Below, piece after piece: positions 9,207-18,540 of a stretch of DNA of 64,000 bases. This DNA comes from Rheinheimera sediminis. Lineage in GTDB: Bacteria; Pseudomonadota; Gammaproteobacteria; Enterobacterales; Alteromonadaceae. How positions within the stretch are numbered: the stretch's first letter is position 1; every line of letters begins with the position of its first letter. The notes below the pieces were generated by a model that was not told the origin of the DNA, did not search any database, and saw nothing but the letters and a program-made list of their open reading frames with translations. The DNA is taken from NCBI RefSeq assembly GCF_004005375.1, contig NZ_RZUF01000013.1:84862-148861 (forward strand), written 5' to 3'. Made by a program: the position numbers and the translations under genes.

Positions 9207-9370
9207 TGAGTTCAGCTGACAAGCCAGAAAAAAGGTTTGAACTTTTTCTGATATTTAATACTTATCTATTTGTTTTATATGGCTATTGTTTGAGTTTGGT
9301 TATTGTCTTCAGCGCAATTTATGGCAGAGGTGTTTCTGCATTTTATTGCTTGCTGCGTTGAACTTATGCT

Positions 9371-9385
9371 ATTTGTAATACAAAT
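9371..9385. promoter_or_regulatory. Candidate operator, ATTTGTAATACAAAT
   Basis: A perfect 15-bp odd-centre palindrome ending 23 bases before the endo-arabinanase ATG, next to its ribosome site. A near-identical site lies before the next gene. The outer half-sites resemble those I recall for B. subtilis AraR (ATTTGTAC-type), but the spacing differs, so the cognate regulator is unknown. Confidence 0.6.
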
Positions 9386-9408
9386 TCAACTAAAACAGGA
9401 TGAACTCT

Positions 9409-10458
9409 ATGAGTAAGCCTAATTCTTTGATCACTGTAGCTGGAAAGTCACTTTTGGGCGGCGCTCTGTTGTTGAGCGCTGCTCTTTTTTCTGGTCTGGC
9501 TCAGTCTGAACAAGTCAGTATTCATGACCCGGTGATGGCAAAAGACAAAGGTCAGTATTTTTTATACAGTACTGGCCCGGGCATTACCTTTTACCAATCC
9601 AGCGATTTAACAAACTGGCGCTTAGGCGGCCGTGTTTTTGCGACTGAGCCTGACTGGGCAAAAACAGTATCCCCAAGCTTTGATGGCCATATCTGGGCAC
9701 CGGATATTTTTCAGCATCAAGGCAAGTTTTATCTGTATTACTCCATCTCTGCTTTTGGCAAAAATACCTCGGCTATTGGTGTCACAGTGAATACGACTTT
9801 GGATCCTAAAGATCCAAATTATCAATGGGTGGATCAGGGCATAGTACTGCAATCTGTGCCACAACGTGACTTATGGAATGCGATAGACCCTGCCATCATT
9901 CTGGATGAACAAGGTGAAGCCTGGATGAGCTTCGGCTCTTTTTGGAGTGGGTTGAAACTGGTGAAACTGGATCAAAATCTGACCCGTATAGCGCAGCCTG
10001 AACAGTGGCACACGCTTGCCAAAGCAGAGCGACCTGCATTTTTAGATGACGCAGAACCTGGTCCTGCAGAGCTGGAGGCGCCTTTTATCTACAAAAAAGG
10101 CGATTACTATTATCTATTTGTTTCTTATGGCAAATGTTGCCGTGGTAAAGACAGTACTTATCATATGGTGGTAGGTCGTTCTAAAACCTTAGCCGGGCCT
10201 TATCTGGATAAAAACGGCAAGGATTTAGCTATGGGCGGCGGTTCTCTACTGCTCAAAGGCAACAGCGATTGGCCTGGTTTAGGCCACAACTCAGTGTACG
10301 ACTTCAACGGCAAAGACTATCTGGTGTTTCATGCCTACGAGATGGCTGACAACGGTCTGCAAAAGTTAAAAATTACCGCCTTAAACTGGGATAAAAACGG
10401 CTGGCCACAAGTTGATGATAAAGACTGGTTGGGTTATCAGAGTTCCCTTATTCGCTGA
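9409..10458 (+). CDS. Secreted GH43 endo-1,5-alpha-L-arabinanase
   Basis: Exported GH43 enzyme of 349 residues expected to cut the alpha-1,5-arabinan backbone. A signal peptide (LLGGALLLSAALFSGLAQS) is followed by the five-bladed propeller. Catalytic residues are visible: Asp40 in SIHDPV, Asp ~160 in NAIDPAII and Glu ~223 in ELEAPFI. GHIWAPDIF, SFGSFWSGL and SYGKCCRGKDSTYH are characteristic of arabinanases of this family. The ATG at 9409 is preferred to the one at 9400, because AGGA (9397-9400) overlaps the latter and stands eight bases before the former. It leads the plus arm under a palindromic operator candidate. Confidence 0.88.
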   Translation: MSKPNSLITVAGKSLLGGALLLSAALFSGLAQSEQVSIHDPVMAKDKGQYFLYSTGPGITFYQSSDLTNWRLGGRVFATEPDWAKTVSPSFDGHIWAPDIFQHQGKFYLYYSISAFGKNTSAIGVTVNTTLDPKDPNYQWVDQGIVLQSVPQRDLWNAIDPAIILDEQGEAWMSFGSFWSGLKLVKLDQNLTRIAQPEQWHTLAKAERPAFLDDAEPGPAELEAPFIYKKGDYYYLFVSYGKCCRGKDSTYHMVVGRSKTLAGPYLDKNGKDLAMGGGSLLLKGNSDWPGLGHNSVYDFNGKDYLVFHAYEMADNGLQKLKITALNWDKNGWPQVDDKDWLGYQSSLIR

Positions 10459-10530
10459 ATCCTTGTTTTGGCGGCTGTATGCCGCCCCTGTTGTTTTCCG
10501 CTGCTTTTCGTTTTAGACTCATAAAGTCTT

Positions 10531-10544
10531 ATTGTAATACAAAT
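10531..10544. promoter_or_regulatory. Candidate operator, second TTGTAATACAA site
   Basis: ATTGTAATACAAAT repeats the 11-bp palindromic core of the site at 9371-9385, 30 bases before the preferred ATG of the GH43-ricin lipoprotein. A site in front of each plus-strand gene suggests each can be controlled separately. It also argues that translation starts at 10575, not upstream. Confidence 0.6.
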
Positions 10545-10574
10545 ATAAAATCAACAGACCAGACAGGGTTAGCT

Positions 10575-12458
10575 ATGACTTTTAAAACCAAGCCTCTACC
10601 CGGCTTAAAAGGGTACGGTTTGCCATTGGCGATCGGCTTACTTAGTGTGTTGGCTGCTTGCTCGCCAGAACAAAAAGGCAGCGATCTAGTTTCAGTCGCT
10701 GCCGCGCCAGTTGAAGCTGCCACAGCAGTAATTGAAGACCAGAGTTTCACTAACCCTTTGTTTGCTAATGGGGCCGACCCATGGCTTGAATACTGGCAGG
10801 GCAATTATTACCTGACCACCACCACCTGGACCTCTCAGCTGGTGATGCGTAAATCGCCAACTCTGGCCGGTTTAGCTGCAGCCACCCCAGTGAATGTCTG
10901 GTCTGAAACGAACCCAAAAAGCTGCTGCAATTTCTGGGCTTTTGAATTTCATCGCTTACAAGGCCCTGATGGTCCACGCTGGTACATGATGTATACCTCG
11001 GGTAAGCAGGAAAATTTAGATGGTCAGCATTTGTCTGTGCTGGAAAGTGCGGGTGACGACCCTATGGGGCCTTATCAATACAAAGGTTCTCCGATGCCGG
11101 ATAGCTGGAATATTGACGGCAACTATATGGAACACAACGGAAAGTTGTATCTGCTGTGGTCGGAATGGGTCGGAGATGAGCAGCTGAATTGGATCAGCGA
11201 AATGTCCAATCCATGGACTTTAACTGGCGAGCGCATGGTGTTATCCCGTCCTTCTTTGCCTTGGGAGCAATCGGGCCGTAAAGTGAATGAAGGTGCTGAA
11301 GTACTGAAACACGATGGCCGGACTTTTGTGATTTATTCAGCCAGCTATTGTGACACACCGGATTATAAACTGGGCTTGCTGGAACTGGTGGGTGACAATC
11401 CTATGGATGCCAGTTCTTGGGTAAAAGCAGAACAACCTGTGTTTGAGCGGGGTAATGGCGTTTTTGGTCCTGGCCATAATGGCTTTTTCACCTCACCAGA
11501 TGGCACAGAAAACTGGCTGGTGTATCACGGCAATAACAAAGTAACTGATGGTTGTGGCGCGAGCCGTTCAGTAAGAGCTCAGCCCTTCAGGTTCAAAGCG
11601 GATGGCACACCGGATTTTGGTACTCCGGTGCCTGAAGGCCAGACAGTGGCTGCTCCCTCAGGCGAAAATGGTGCTCTGACCCTGGTGCCACAGGGCGTGA
11701 AATGGCAGTTAATTAACAGGTCTAGCCAGCTGTGTCTGATGCCATCGGAGCAAGGTCTTACAGAGCAAGATTGCACTGAGCAAGGTCAATGGGTTATTGA
11801 TCCAACCACAAAAGGCCGTTATCGACTAGCCAACGCTGCTGGTTTATTTATCGGTGCAACGTCTGAATTGTCTGCCTGGATGAATCAGCCAAGTCAGCAA
11901 TGGCAGCTGAAAGCGGGCACTGATGGCTACTATCAGCTATTAAATGCCGCAGATCAAAAGGCATTAAGCTCAACGGCCTGTAAAGCAGGGGATGAAGCAG
12001 AGTTATGTAACGACTGGTTCATGCTGCCGACAGGCAACACTGTGCTGAGTAGCAGGCAAAGTGGCAAAGTCTGGAGTACCCAAGGTTGCAGTGCAGAGAG
12101 CGGTACAGCAGTAACTCAACAAAACTGGGCTAATCAAAGCTGTCAGCAGTGGAACTGGCAAGTCGGGCAACAAGGTTTTGTTCAGTTACAAAACAGCCAA
12201 AACCCGCAACTTTGTGTTCAGGTGAAAGAGGACGCTTTAGCTTCAGGAGCCGATCTGGTACTGGGGAATTGTGCTGCCAAGTCCAGCCAGTGGGCTTTGC
12301 AACTCTTAGCTAATGGTGCTTTGTCTTTATTATCCCAGCACACCAAACAAGTGGCTGACTTACCCAGTTGCAGCTTGCAGGATCAGGAAAAGTTAAAACA
12401 GGCCCCGGCCTTGTCTGATGTTATCTGTCAGCAATTTCAGCTGAGGACAGCGAATTAA
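10575..12458 (+). CDS. GH43 lipoprotein with C-terminal ricin-type lectin domain
   Basis: Surface or periplasmic lipoprotein of 627 residues, probably an exo-acting alpha-L-arabinofuranosidase. The lipobox LAAC sets Cys29 as the lipidated residue. The GH43 propeller spans roughly residues 60-365, with Asp ~68 in GADPWLEY and Glu ~239 in VNEGAEVL. From about residue 375 a beta-trefoil region carries repeated QLC...QxW units (SSQLCLMPS, QCQQW-like, NPQLCVQV, SSQWALQL), as in ricin-type/CBM13 carbohydrate binding. The long frame opens at 10479, but the ATG at 10575 has AGGG six bases upstream and gives a proper lipoprotein signal. It follows the endo-arabinanase on the same strand. A terminator follows at 12491. 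Confidence 0.85.
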   Translation: MTFKTKPLPGLKGYGLPLAIGLLSVLAACSPEQKGSDLVSVAAAPVEAATAVIEDQSFTNPLFANGADPWLEYWQGNYYLTTTTWTSQLVMRKSPTLAGLAAATPVNVWSETNPKSCCNFWAFEFHRLQGPDGPRWYMMYTSGKQENLDGQHLSVLESAGDDPMGPYQYKGSPMPDSWNIDGNYMEHNGKLYLLWSEWVGDEQLNWISEMSNPWTLTGERMVLSRPSLPWEQSGRKVNEGAEVLKHDGRTFVIYSASYCDTPDYKLGLLELVGDNPMDASSWVKAEQPVFERGNGVFGPGHNGFFTSPDGTENWLVYHGNNKVTDGCGASRSVRAQPFRFKADGTPDFGTPVPEGQTVAAPSGENGALTLVPQGVKWQLINRSSQLCLMPSEQGLTEQDCTEQGQWVIDPTTKGRYRLANAAGLFIGATSELSAWMNQPSQQWQLKAGTDGYYQLLNAADQKALSSTACKAGDEAELCNDWFMLPTGNTVLSSRQSGKVWSTQGCSAESGTAVTQQNWANQSCQQWNWQVGQQGFVQLQNSQNPQLCVQVKEDALASGADLVLGNCAAKSSQWALQLLANGALSLLSQHTKQVADLPSCSLQDQEKLKQAPALSDVICQQFQLRTAN

Positions 12459-12470
12459 AGCAATGTAGTA

Positions 12471-13070
12471 TTAAAATGCCTCCAGATTCACCACGGCTGC
12501 AGCTGTTCGCTCAGCCGTGGTTTTTTCGTCTACAAATACGATTAAGCTGTATTCACCTGCTGTGGATGAAAAGCTAACTTGTAAATGTAATCTACTGTTA
12601 GCTGGTTGAAGTTCAGGTTGAAAATCCAGGGTCAGAGTTGAGTTTGCCAGATGACTTTGTCGGTATCCTTCTGTTATTTCAGGCGCAGTTTGCATCACTT
12701 GATCCAACAAAGCCAATTGTTGTTCTGGGGTCTGGGTGGCATCAGCCCTTACTTCGGATGAAACCCAAGTCAGACTGCCAAACACAGTGATGAATTGTTG
12801 TTGCAGCGCAGAAAACTTTCTTCTGAGTTCAACGTAGTCTTGGCCTTGGTAATAAGTCAGTAACACAGCTTGTAATCTGTCGCCAGTCCACTGCGTTTCT
12901 ACAGTGGCTTGTGCTTCAAATAAGGTCAGGCTGGTTTTGCTCAGCACCTCTGCATTCAGGTCGGCTTTTTTACTCCCCAACACAAAATCAGTGATCTGAA
13001 AATCTGTGGCCAGCACTGAGGCACTGAATAGAGTGACGGCAAAAAAACACAAAATACGCATGAGGACCAT
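12471..13070 (-). CDS. Exported protein of unknown function
   Basis: A 199-residue protein with a signal peptide (MRILCFFAVTLFSASVLA). I do not recognise the family. The mature part is a mix of predicted strands and helices without cysteine clusters or catalytic motifs. Start is ATG 13070 or, nine bases downstream, ATG 13061; neither has a strong ribosome site. It converges with the GH43 lipoprotein gene, 12 bases apart, and its 3' coding end hosts that gene's terminator. Confidence 0.65.
   Translation of the reverse strand: MVLMRILCFFAVTLFSASVLATDFQITDFVLGSKKADLNAEVLSKTSLTLFEAQATVETQWTGDRLQAVLLTYYQGQDYVELRRKFSALQQQFITVFGSLTWVSSEVRADATQTPEQQLALLDQVMQTAPEITEGYRQSHLANSTLTLDFQPELQPANSRLHLQVSFSSTAGEYSLIVFVDEKTTAERTAAAVVNLEAF
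12491..12526 (+). terminator. Terminator of the GH43 lipoprotein gene inside the opposing gene
   Basis: CCACGGCTG (12491-12499) pairs with CAGCCGTGG (12512-12520) and is followed by T6 on the plus strand, 33 bases after the GH43 lipoprotein stop. The whole hairpin lies within the coding region of the convergent minus-strand gene. Confidence 0.85.
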
Positions 13071-13325
13071 CCAAGCTTAAAGCCGAATTACTTATAAGAT
13101 AGCAGGTATCAGCTTGTTACTAAACGTATTTGATTCAGAGGCTTGTCTTATACCAAGCTGGTTCAGGCTAAACTCCGGATCTGCACAGTGGGGTGATTTA
13201 TATAAAATGGGTCAAGTCAACAGCATAAAACAACTGAAATACTTAGATTCCAACACCCGTCCCTGGGTGATGTGATGAAGCCACAACTTTGGCACAACTA
13301 TAGGGTGTTGTGATTCAAATTGTCT

Positions 13326-14939
13326 TTATTCTTTAAATTTGGAAGACACAGTATTCAGTTCCTGCGCCAAGCCGCGTAACTGGTCGGATATATCAGCTAC
13401 TGTATGCTGCACCTGAATGGTTCTGCTAAAAGAGTCTGCCATCTGATGGGTATTATCAAGCACCAGACTAGCCACCATAGTTTGTTCTTCGGTGGCTGTA
13501 GCTATTTGGGCATTCACCATATTTATTTTGTCAATTTCATGATTAATCAACTCAATAGAGCTACCAGCTTCTGCCGTCAGCACAGCGCTATTATTGGCTT
13601 TATTTACGGCTTGATTCATCAGATGCACTGCACTATCGACATTTTGCGTTAACTTACCAAGCAAGTCACGAATGGTAGTCACAGATGAGGCTGTGCGAGA
13701 AGACAACAAACGTACTTCGTCTGCAACCACAGCAAAACCACGACCTTGTTCGCCGGCACGCGCAGCTTCTATTGCTGCATTTAGTGCCAGTAAGTTGGTT
13801 TGATCGGCAATATCGTTAATGCTCTTTAAAATACCACCCACTTCCTGAGTTTGTTTAGCCAGCTCGGTAATAACGGTACTTGTATGGGCAATTTCGCCTG
13901 CAAGGTCTTTCGAAGCCTGTACTGAAGAGGTTGTTTTTTCATAACCCAGTTTGGCCAAACGGCTTGCATCGTTTGCACTGCCAGAAGCTGCATTAGCGGA
14001 TTGGCTAATGTCTTTCACGCTGCTTTGCATTTCTTCCATCGAGTGTGACACTGTGTCGGCGTCATTTTTTTGTTGGCTGGTCATACCGTCCAGCTCTTTC
14101 ATGCCTTTGGCCAAAGCATCAGCGGTGCGGCTGACCGGGTCCACTAACTGGGCTATGGCAACAAAAGAGCTTTGCAGTAGAGAGATAAACGCATTGAAGT
14201 TACGAGCTACAGCACCGAATTCATCCTCTGCATCAATACTGAGGCGGCTTGATAATGAACCTTTGCCAGACGCCAGGACTTGCAGTGAGCTTGCCAGGTT
14301 ATTGGCCGTTTTGCTTATATTGCTGCCGATAATGTGACCAACAACAGCCATAATAATCAATAAGATAGTGCCGCATAATACGATGATCAAAACAGATCGT
14401 TCTGATGAGTCTGACATATCTACCAGAATTCTCTGAAAGCTATCATCGGTTTGCTTTTCATAGCCTACAAAACCTGTTTTCGCTGTTTCATACAAAGCTG
14501 TTTTATTTTGAATAATGCTTTGCGCTGCTCCCATATCTAAAGTGCCGTCGATCATAGATTGTGCTATTTCAGCTGCTGCTTTGGCATAGAGACTAAAATT
14601 CTGTTCCAGGCTTTCTAACTGCGCTGAATGGGCTGTATCCAGTTGTTTTAGTTTCGTCAGATTCGCAAGCACCCTTTCTTGTGTGGTTTTAGCTGTGTTT
14701 AAGATATCCGGGTCTGATAAGGAAACAGACTGGGTAAAAAATTCTTCAACAGCATTAAACTCCACCACCATTTGTGAGGCGAGTTTAGAGCTGTCGTACA
14801 TTTTGTCTTTGATCAGCGCAATGCTGTCGGCGTTACGGGCAGTAAAATAAATGGATGAGGTTAGCACTATTAAAAAAGCTAAGATTGCGATAGCAATGAT
14901 AAGCCATATTTTTTTTAACAAACTCAGGTATTTCAGCAT
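13326..14939 (-). CDS. Methyl-accepting chemotaxis protein
   Basis: Inner-membrane chemoreceptor of 537 residues. TM1 is near residues 10-32, followed by a ~150-residue helical periplasmic sensor (four-helix-bundle type) and TM2 near 183-205. Then come a HAMP linker ([17 protein letters not shown]) and the signalling hairpin with its conserved tip [20 protein letters not shown]. It should bind CheW/CheA and report on ligand through the periplasmic domain. It is the third gene of a porin, PstS-like protein and receptor set, which suggests that the binding protein presents its ligand to this receptor. A hairpin at 14968-14996 separates it from gene two. Confidence 0.93.
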   Translation of the reverse strand: MLKYLSLLKKIWLIIAIAILAFLIVLTSSIYFTARNADSIALIKDKMYDSSKLASQMVVEFNAVEEFFTQSVSLSDPDILNTAKTTQERVLANLTKLKQLDTAHSAQLESLEQNFSLYAKAAAEIAQSMIDGTLDMGAAQSIIQNKTALYETAKTGFVGYEKQTDDSFQRILVDMSDSSERSVLIIVLCGTILLIIMAVVGHIIGSNISKTANNLASSLQVLASGKGSLSSRLSIDAEDEFGAVARNFNAFISLLQSSFVAIAQLVDPVSRTADALAKGMKELDGMTSQQKNDADTVSHSMEEMQSSVKDISQSANAASGSANDASRLAKLGYEKTTSSVQASKDLAGEIAHTSTVITELAKQTQEVGGILKSINDIADQTNLLALNAAIEAARAGEQGRGFAVVADEVRLLSSRTASSVTTIRDLLGKLTQNVDSAVHLMNQAVNKANNSAVLTAEAGSSIELINHEIDKINMVNAQIATATEEQTMVASLVLDNTHQMADSFSRTIQVQHTVADISDQLRGLAQELNTVSSKFKE

Positions 14940-14967
14940 AAGTAGTATCCAGAGTGTGGCTTAAAAC

Positions 14968-14996
14968 CAAGGCAGGCGATGTACTCACCTGCCTTG
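14968..14996 (-). terminator. Intercistronic hairpin before the chemoreceptor
   Basis: CAAGGCAGG / CCTGCCTTG form a 9-bp stem with an 11-base loop. On the minus strand it is followed by GTTTTAAG. It lies between the PstS-like gene and the chemoreceptor, so it may terminate part of the transcripts and lower receptor expression relative to the porin and binding protein. Confidence 0.55.
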
Positions 14997-15003
14997 ATAC
15001 GCT

Positions 15004-15417
15004 TTAGTTCAGAGTTAACGCCACTTTAACACTGCCAGTGACAGCGCCAGAGCTGACGTAACCTATAGCTGCCGGATTTTTAGCTACTGTATCCAGCACT
15101 TCCTGTTCCGACGCCAGTTCTTTCGGTGGTGTTCCTTTCCCTGTAAATACCAGTTTAGACCAATAAGCTTTCATTTGGCTGGAAGAACGGCCTAAAGCTT
15201 TTTGATCAAAATCGGCTTTAACTGCAACAGAGTCGGCCAGATTTAAAGGCTCAACAGCTTTGCCATCAGCAAAGGATTTAGCACGGCCAGTAAAAATTTT
15301 ATTTACATCATCCTGCGACAAAGTCGCCGCATTGGATGGATGAACTATCACTGCAACATTGGCAAAAGCCATAAAGCTCAGAGTCAGGGCAGGAATTAAG
15401 AATAACTTTTTTAACAT
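15004..15417 (-). CDS. Short PstS-like periplasmic substrate-binding protein
   Basis: A 137-residue exported protein (signal MLKKLFLIPALTLSFMAFA) resembling a half-length phosphate-binding protein of the PBP-like family. Typical elements are LSQDDVNKIFTGRAKSFADG and the late NPAAIGYVSSGAV loop. It is far shorter than PstS (~320 residues), and no PstCAB genes are nearby, so it is unlikely to serve an ABC importer. Encoded between a porin and a chemoreceptor, it more likely serves as a ligand carrier or sensor accessory. AAGGAG precedes the ATG. Confidence 0.8.
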   Translation of the reverse strand: MLKKLFLIPALTLSFMAFANVAVIVHPSNAATLSQDDVNKIFTGRAKSFADGKAVEPLNLADSVAVKADFDQKALGRSSSQMKAYWSKLVFTGKGTPPKELASEQEVLDTVAKNPAAIGYVSSGAVTGSVKVALTLN

Positions 15418-15428
15418 GATTTGACTCC

Positions 15429-16565
15429 TTAAAACACCAGATCTACGCCAACAACCAAAACACTGTCTTTACGATCAGTGGTTTTATTGTCTGCGTTGGT
15501 ATATTGAGCTTTAAATGCAGCTGAAGGATGGAAGTCATAACGCACACCGACGTTGATGCTGTTACGTTCAGTCTCCATTTGGTTCACTAAACCTGCCACA
15601 GGAGCAAAAACAGGTGATGCAGCTGGCACACCAGCATAAATCTCAGTTTTTGCTTTGTTATCTTCTTTTTCAAACGATACATAAGGCGTTATTGTGTCAA
15701 AACGATGTCCAATAGATATGTAGTAGGATTCCTGGTCAGAGATAAAGGAGTTGTCTACTACAGCTTTGGTTACTTCTGAAACAATCAGCCAGTCATTTTT
15801 ATCGATATTAAAACCAATGCCAGCAAAAGAGCTGGATTCATCGACTACATCTAACTCGCCTGCCAACGCGTTCAAACCAAAGGCTCTTAATTGTGTAAAC
15901 AAACCCGTTGTGCTGTTATCCAGTGGATCCACATAAAAAGTGGTTTTACCCACCAGGTACGCCATTCTGAATGAATAACCATCCTGCCCCAGTTCCCAGG
16001 CTATGCCGCTGATACTCTCTATTTGTGCATCTGCTATCGAGCTGCCAATAGCAGCATCACCATCATAGCTACCTACAATAAATTGCAATGACGAATCAAA
16101 GGCGCCCAGAGTAGTGGTGTGATACAAGGATGCACCTTCAATGTTATCAAAACCTAAGCCGTAAACACTCTGTGGCACACGCGACCAGTCATAGGCATAA
16201 CCCACATCACGGAAATCAGAATACTTGTAGAAAGGTGTTCTTAAACGACCAGCGTTCAGGCGTAAGTTTTCGGTCAGGTCGTAACTGAAAAAAGCCCATT
16301 CAAATTTAACATCCCAGTCTGAAGCGCCACGGCCTAACAGCTGAGCAGTGACAGAGAGTTTATCGCCCAAATCAGACTTGACTTGCAGAGCAGCTAAGCT
16401 TTCGTTTTTAAAATTGAAATCATTATCGTAACCGTAAAGTTCGTCATCGCTACTAAGCGCCATACCGCCTTTAATTGAAGCAAAACCATTGATATCTATT
16501 GCAGCCTGACTGGCGCCACAAAAGACTGCAGCTATGGTTGCTGCCAGCAATTTACGTTTTAACAT
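15429..16565 (-). CDS. Outer-membrane porin-like beta-barrel
   Basis: A 378-residue exported protein with a signal peptide (LLAATIAAVFCGASQA) and alternating amphipathic strands ending in a terminal phenylalanine (VVGVDLVF), as expected for BAM-assembled barrels. Phrases such as LRLNAGRLRTPFYKYSDFRDVGYAYDW are typical of the phosphate-selective/OprO-type porin group. Homologues are sometimes mislabelled as topoisomerase IV. The solute is unknown. GAGGA precedes the ATG. It leads the three-gene operon with the PstS-like protein and the chemoreceptor. Confidence 0.82.
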   Translation of the reverse strand: MLKRKLLAATIAAVFCGASQAAIDINGFASIKGGMALSSDDELYGYDNDFNFKNESLAALQVKSDLGDKLSVTAQLLGRGASDWDVKFEWAFFSYDLTENLRLNAGRLRTPFYKYSDFRDVGYAYDWSRVPQSVYGLGFDNIEGASLYHTTTLGAFDSSLQFIVGSYDGDAAIGSSIADAQIESISGIAWELGQDGYSFRMAYLVGKTTFYVDPLDNSTTGLFTQLRAFGLNALAGELDVVDESSSFAGIGFNIDKNDWLIVSEVTKAVVDNSFISDQESYYISIGHRFDTITPYVSFEKEDNKAKTEIYAGVPAASPVFAPVAGLVNQMETERNSINVGVRYDFHPSAAFKAQYTNADNKTTDRKDSVLVVGVDLVF

Positions 16566-16905
16566 AGAATATCCTCATCGATTTTATAAAGTTGTACGTT
16601 TTATGCAGCAAAACGGCTTAAGCCATTCAATATATCTTTAGTCAACCTTGACTCAGTGTCAGTTTTTCATTGGGTGATCAGCCCTTTTGTTGATAAGACT
16701 CTTATGCCAACCCTCTGAATGTGGGGATTTGTGACTTATCGCAGTGAAACCCCGTTTTATCGCACAAATTATACAACCTGCCGAAAGGTATTACCAGTTT
16801 TTTCATATTTATCATATTTACCAATGGCCGCACTTGGTGAAGGCGTAGCTTTTCCTTGTTTAACCATAGCCTAAGGCCAAGCAGAAGTTGGTATTTTTGT
16901 TTGAT
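16566..16905. other. Spacer between cydC and the porin gene
   Basis: A 340-base non-coding stretch carrying the porin promoter region. A TATAAA at ~16585 (minus strand) is a possible -10. I find no clear Pho box, sigma-54 site or terminator for cydC. Confidence 0.5.
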
Positions 16906-18540
16906 TTATAACAAGTTTAATTCGAAGCGGTAACAGTTTGTTCCGGTGGCAAATTTCTGGTGGCTGGTGATGATCACAATCTGCTGATGACAACGATGAC
17001 GCAGAGTATCGATGAGTTGTTGTGCTGTGGTTGGATTTAACCCGACTAAAGGTTCGTCCAGCAACAGGATAGCGGGATTTTGTAAGAGTAAACGGGCCAG
17101 TGCTATACGTCTTGCTTGGCCGCCTGATACGGCAACACCATACTCACCAAGTTCTGTGTCCAATCCATTGGGTAAGGTATTGATCCATTCACTCAATTGA
17201 GCATCAGCCAGTGCATGCAGCAGCTCCTCGTCATTAGCCTGAGGTTTTGCCAGACGTAAATTTGCAGCCAGTGACATATTAAACAGCGTGACGTGTTGAG
17301 ACAACATGCTGATAGAGTGTCTCTGTGCTGAGGCGGTATATTGTTGTAATTCAGAACCATTAAGCAGCACTTTGCCTGAAGCAGGCGGCAGCCATCCGGC
17401 CAGAGTACTGAGTAAGGTTGATTTACCTACCCCCGAAGCTCCTTGCAACCACAACATTTCCCCTGCTTTTAACGCAATAGTCAGTGGTTGAGTTTGTTGC
17501 ACAGCCCCAGGATAAGCAACAGAGAGTTGCTGTAGCTCTAATCGCAAAGGCCCTTCTGCAGTGCTGTATCTGCCGTTTTCGGTTGCTGGCTGAATTTGAT
17601 TTAAACGTTGTTTTGCCATCTTGCTGTCAGCCAGATGGCGATACAAAGTGGCCAGCGTTAACCAGATCTCTGGTAAAGCCAAAGTTGACATCAGCATGGC
17701 CACTAAAGCCGCTATGCTGATCTGCTGGTTTTGTAGCAATGGCAAAGCGCTCACTAACAAATGAAAACTCATCAGGGCAATAGTGCTGATCAGCAAAAAC
17801 TGGCAGAACAAGTCCAGCAATTGCTGACGCCACAATAACGCTTGGTACTGTTGTTCTGTCTGTTGCCATTGTTGCTCTGCGCCTGACCAGCCCTGATGCA
17901 GTTGCAGCATGGTTAAAACGGATAATGGTTCAAGCAACTTGTGTCGGCGCTGTGATGCCAGTTTAACTAAGCTACAGGCACGCTGATAGCCAAGTGCAGC
18001 TCCAATAATCGGCACACAAATCAATACCAGCAGATACACCAGGGCGATCTGTGCAAGTTCTGCTTGCCAAAACCAAAGCGCGGCCAGCCAGCCAGCGCTG
18101 ATAAGGCAAGCCCAGAATAGCGGCGCCACCACTCGCAAAGGCCATTGATCCAGTCTGTCTATGTCAGTGATTAAGCGTTGCAGCAGATCTGCTGATCGAG
18201 TATCAGGCCTGAAGCTGCTGGCTAAAAAGCGTCGCATAAACCAAAGCCTTAATTGTTGCAGCAATAACAAAACAGCCTGATGCGAGCTTAAACGTTCAAA
18301 ATAACGGCTGGCTGTGCGGCTAATGGCAAAAAAGCGGATCAAAGCGCCAGGGCTAAAATAGTTGAAAGTGCCAGCACCGGCAAGCTGTAAACCTGCCACA
18401 GCAGCAGCTGTGATAAACCAGCCGGACACTGTCAGTAAACCCATGACACTGCCAAGGGTAACAGCCCCCAGTGTCAGACTAAGTAACCACCAGCGCCAGT
18501 GCAGGCGCATTAAAGCTGAAAGCTTCAGTTGATCCTTCAT
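16906..18540 (-). CDS. cydC: Thiol reductant ABC exporter subunit CydC
   Basis: Half of the heterodimeric CydDC exporter, which moves cysteine and glutathione to the periplasm and is needed to assemble cytochrome bd. The 544 residues comprise six membrane helices and an ATPase domain. The Walker A is LQGASGVGKSTLL (~residue 370), the signature motif VSGGQARRIALARLL and the Walker B AILLLDEPLVGL. The ATG overlaps the cydD stop in an ATGA, and AGGAG is upstream, so the two subunits are translationally coupled. It ends the cydABXDC run. Confidence 0.92.
   Translation of the reverse strand: MKDQLKLSALMRLHWRWWLLSLTLGAVTLGSVMGLLTVSGWFITAAAVAGLQLAGAGTFNYFSPGALIRFFAISRTASRYFERLSSHQAVLLLLQQLRLWFMRRFLASSFRPDTRSADLLQRLITDIDRLDQWPLRVVAPLFWACLISAGWLAALWFWQAELAQIALVYLLVLICVPIIGAALGYQRACSLVKLASQRRHKLLEPLSVLTMLQLHQGWSGAEQQWQQTEQQYQALLWRQQLLDLFCQFLLISTIALMSFHLLVSALPLLQNQQISIAALVAMLMSTLALPEIWLTLATLYRHLADSKMAKQRLNQIQPATENGRYSTAEGPLRLELQQLSVAYPGAVQQTQPLTIALKAGEMLWLQGASGVGKSTLLSTLAGWLPPASGKVLLNGSELQQYTASAQRHSISMLSQHVTLFNMSLAANLRLAKPQANDEELLHALADAQLSEWINTLPNGLDTELGEYGVAVSGGQARRIALARLLLQNPAILLLDEPLVGLNPTTAQQLIDTLRHRCHQQIVIITSHQKFATGTNCYRFELNLL

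Larger units (their letters stand above)
9086..9408. other. Divergent promoter region of the arabinan locus
   Basis: AT-rich spacer of 323 bases between the transporter arm (minus) and the endo-arabinanase (plus). It holds two related odd-length palindromes, at 9194-9206 and 9371-9385, listed separately. No other gene is apparent. Confidence 0.7.

Noticed and set aside
10479..10574. N-terminal extension of the GH43-ricin lipoprotein
   Set aside because: It would place the palindromic operator inside the coding region and spoil the lipoprotein signal; the ATG at 10575 has AGGG upstream.
13251..13310. Inverted repeat CAACACCC / GGGTGTTG downstream of the chemoreceptor
   Set aside because: The 44-base loop and lack of a T-run on either strand make a terminator unlikely; no other role can be supported.
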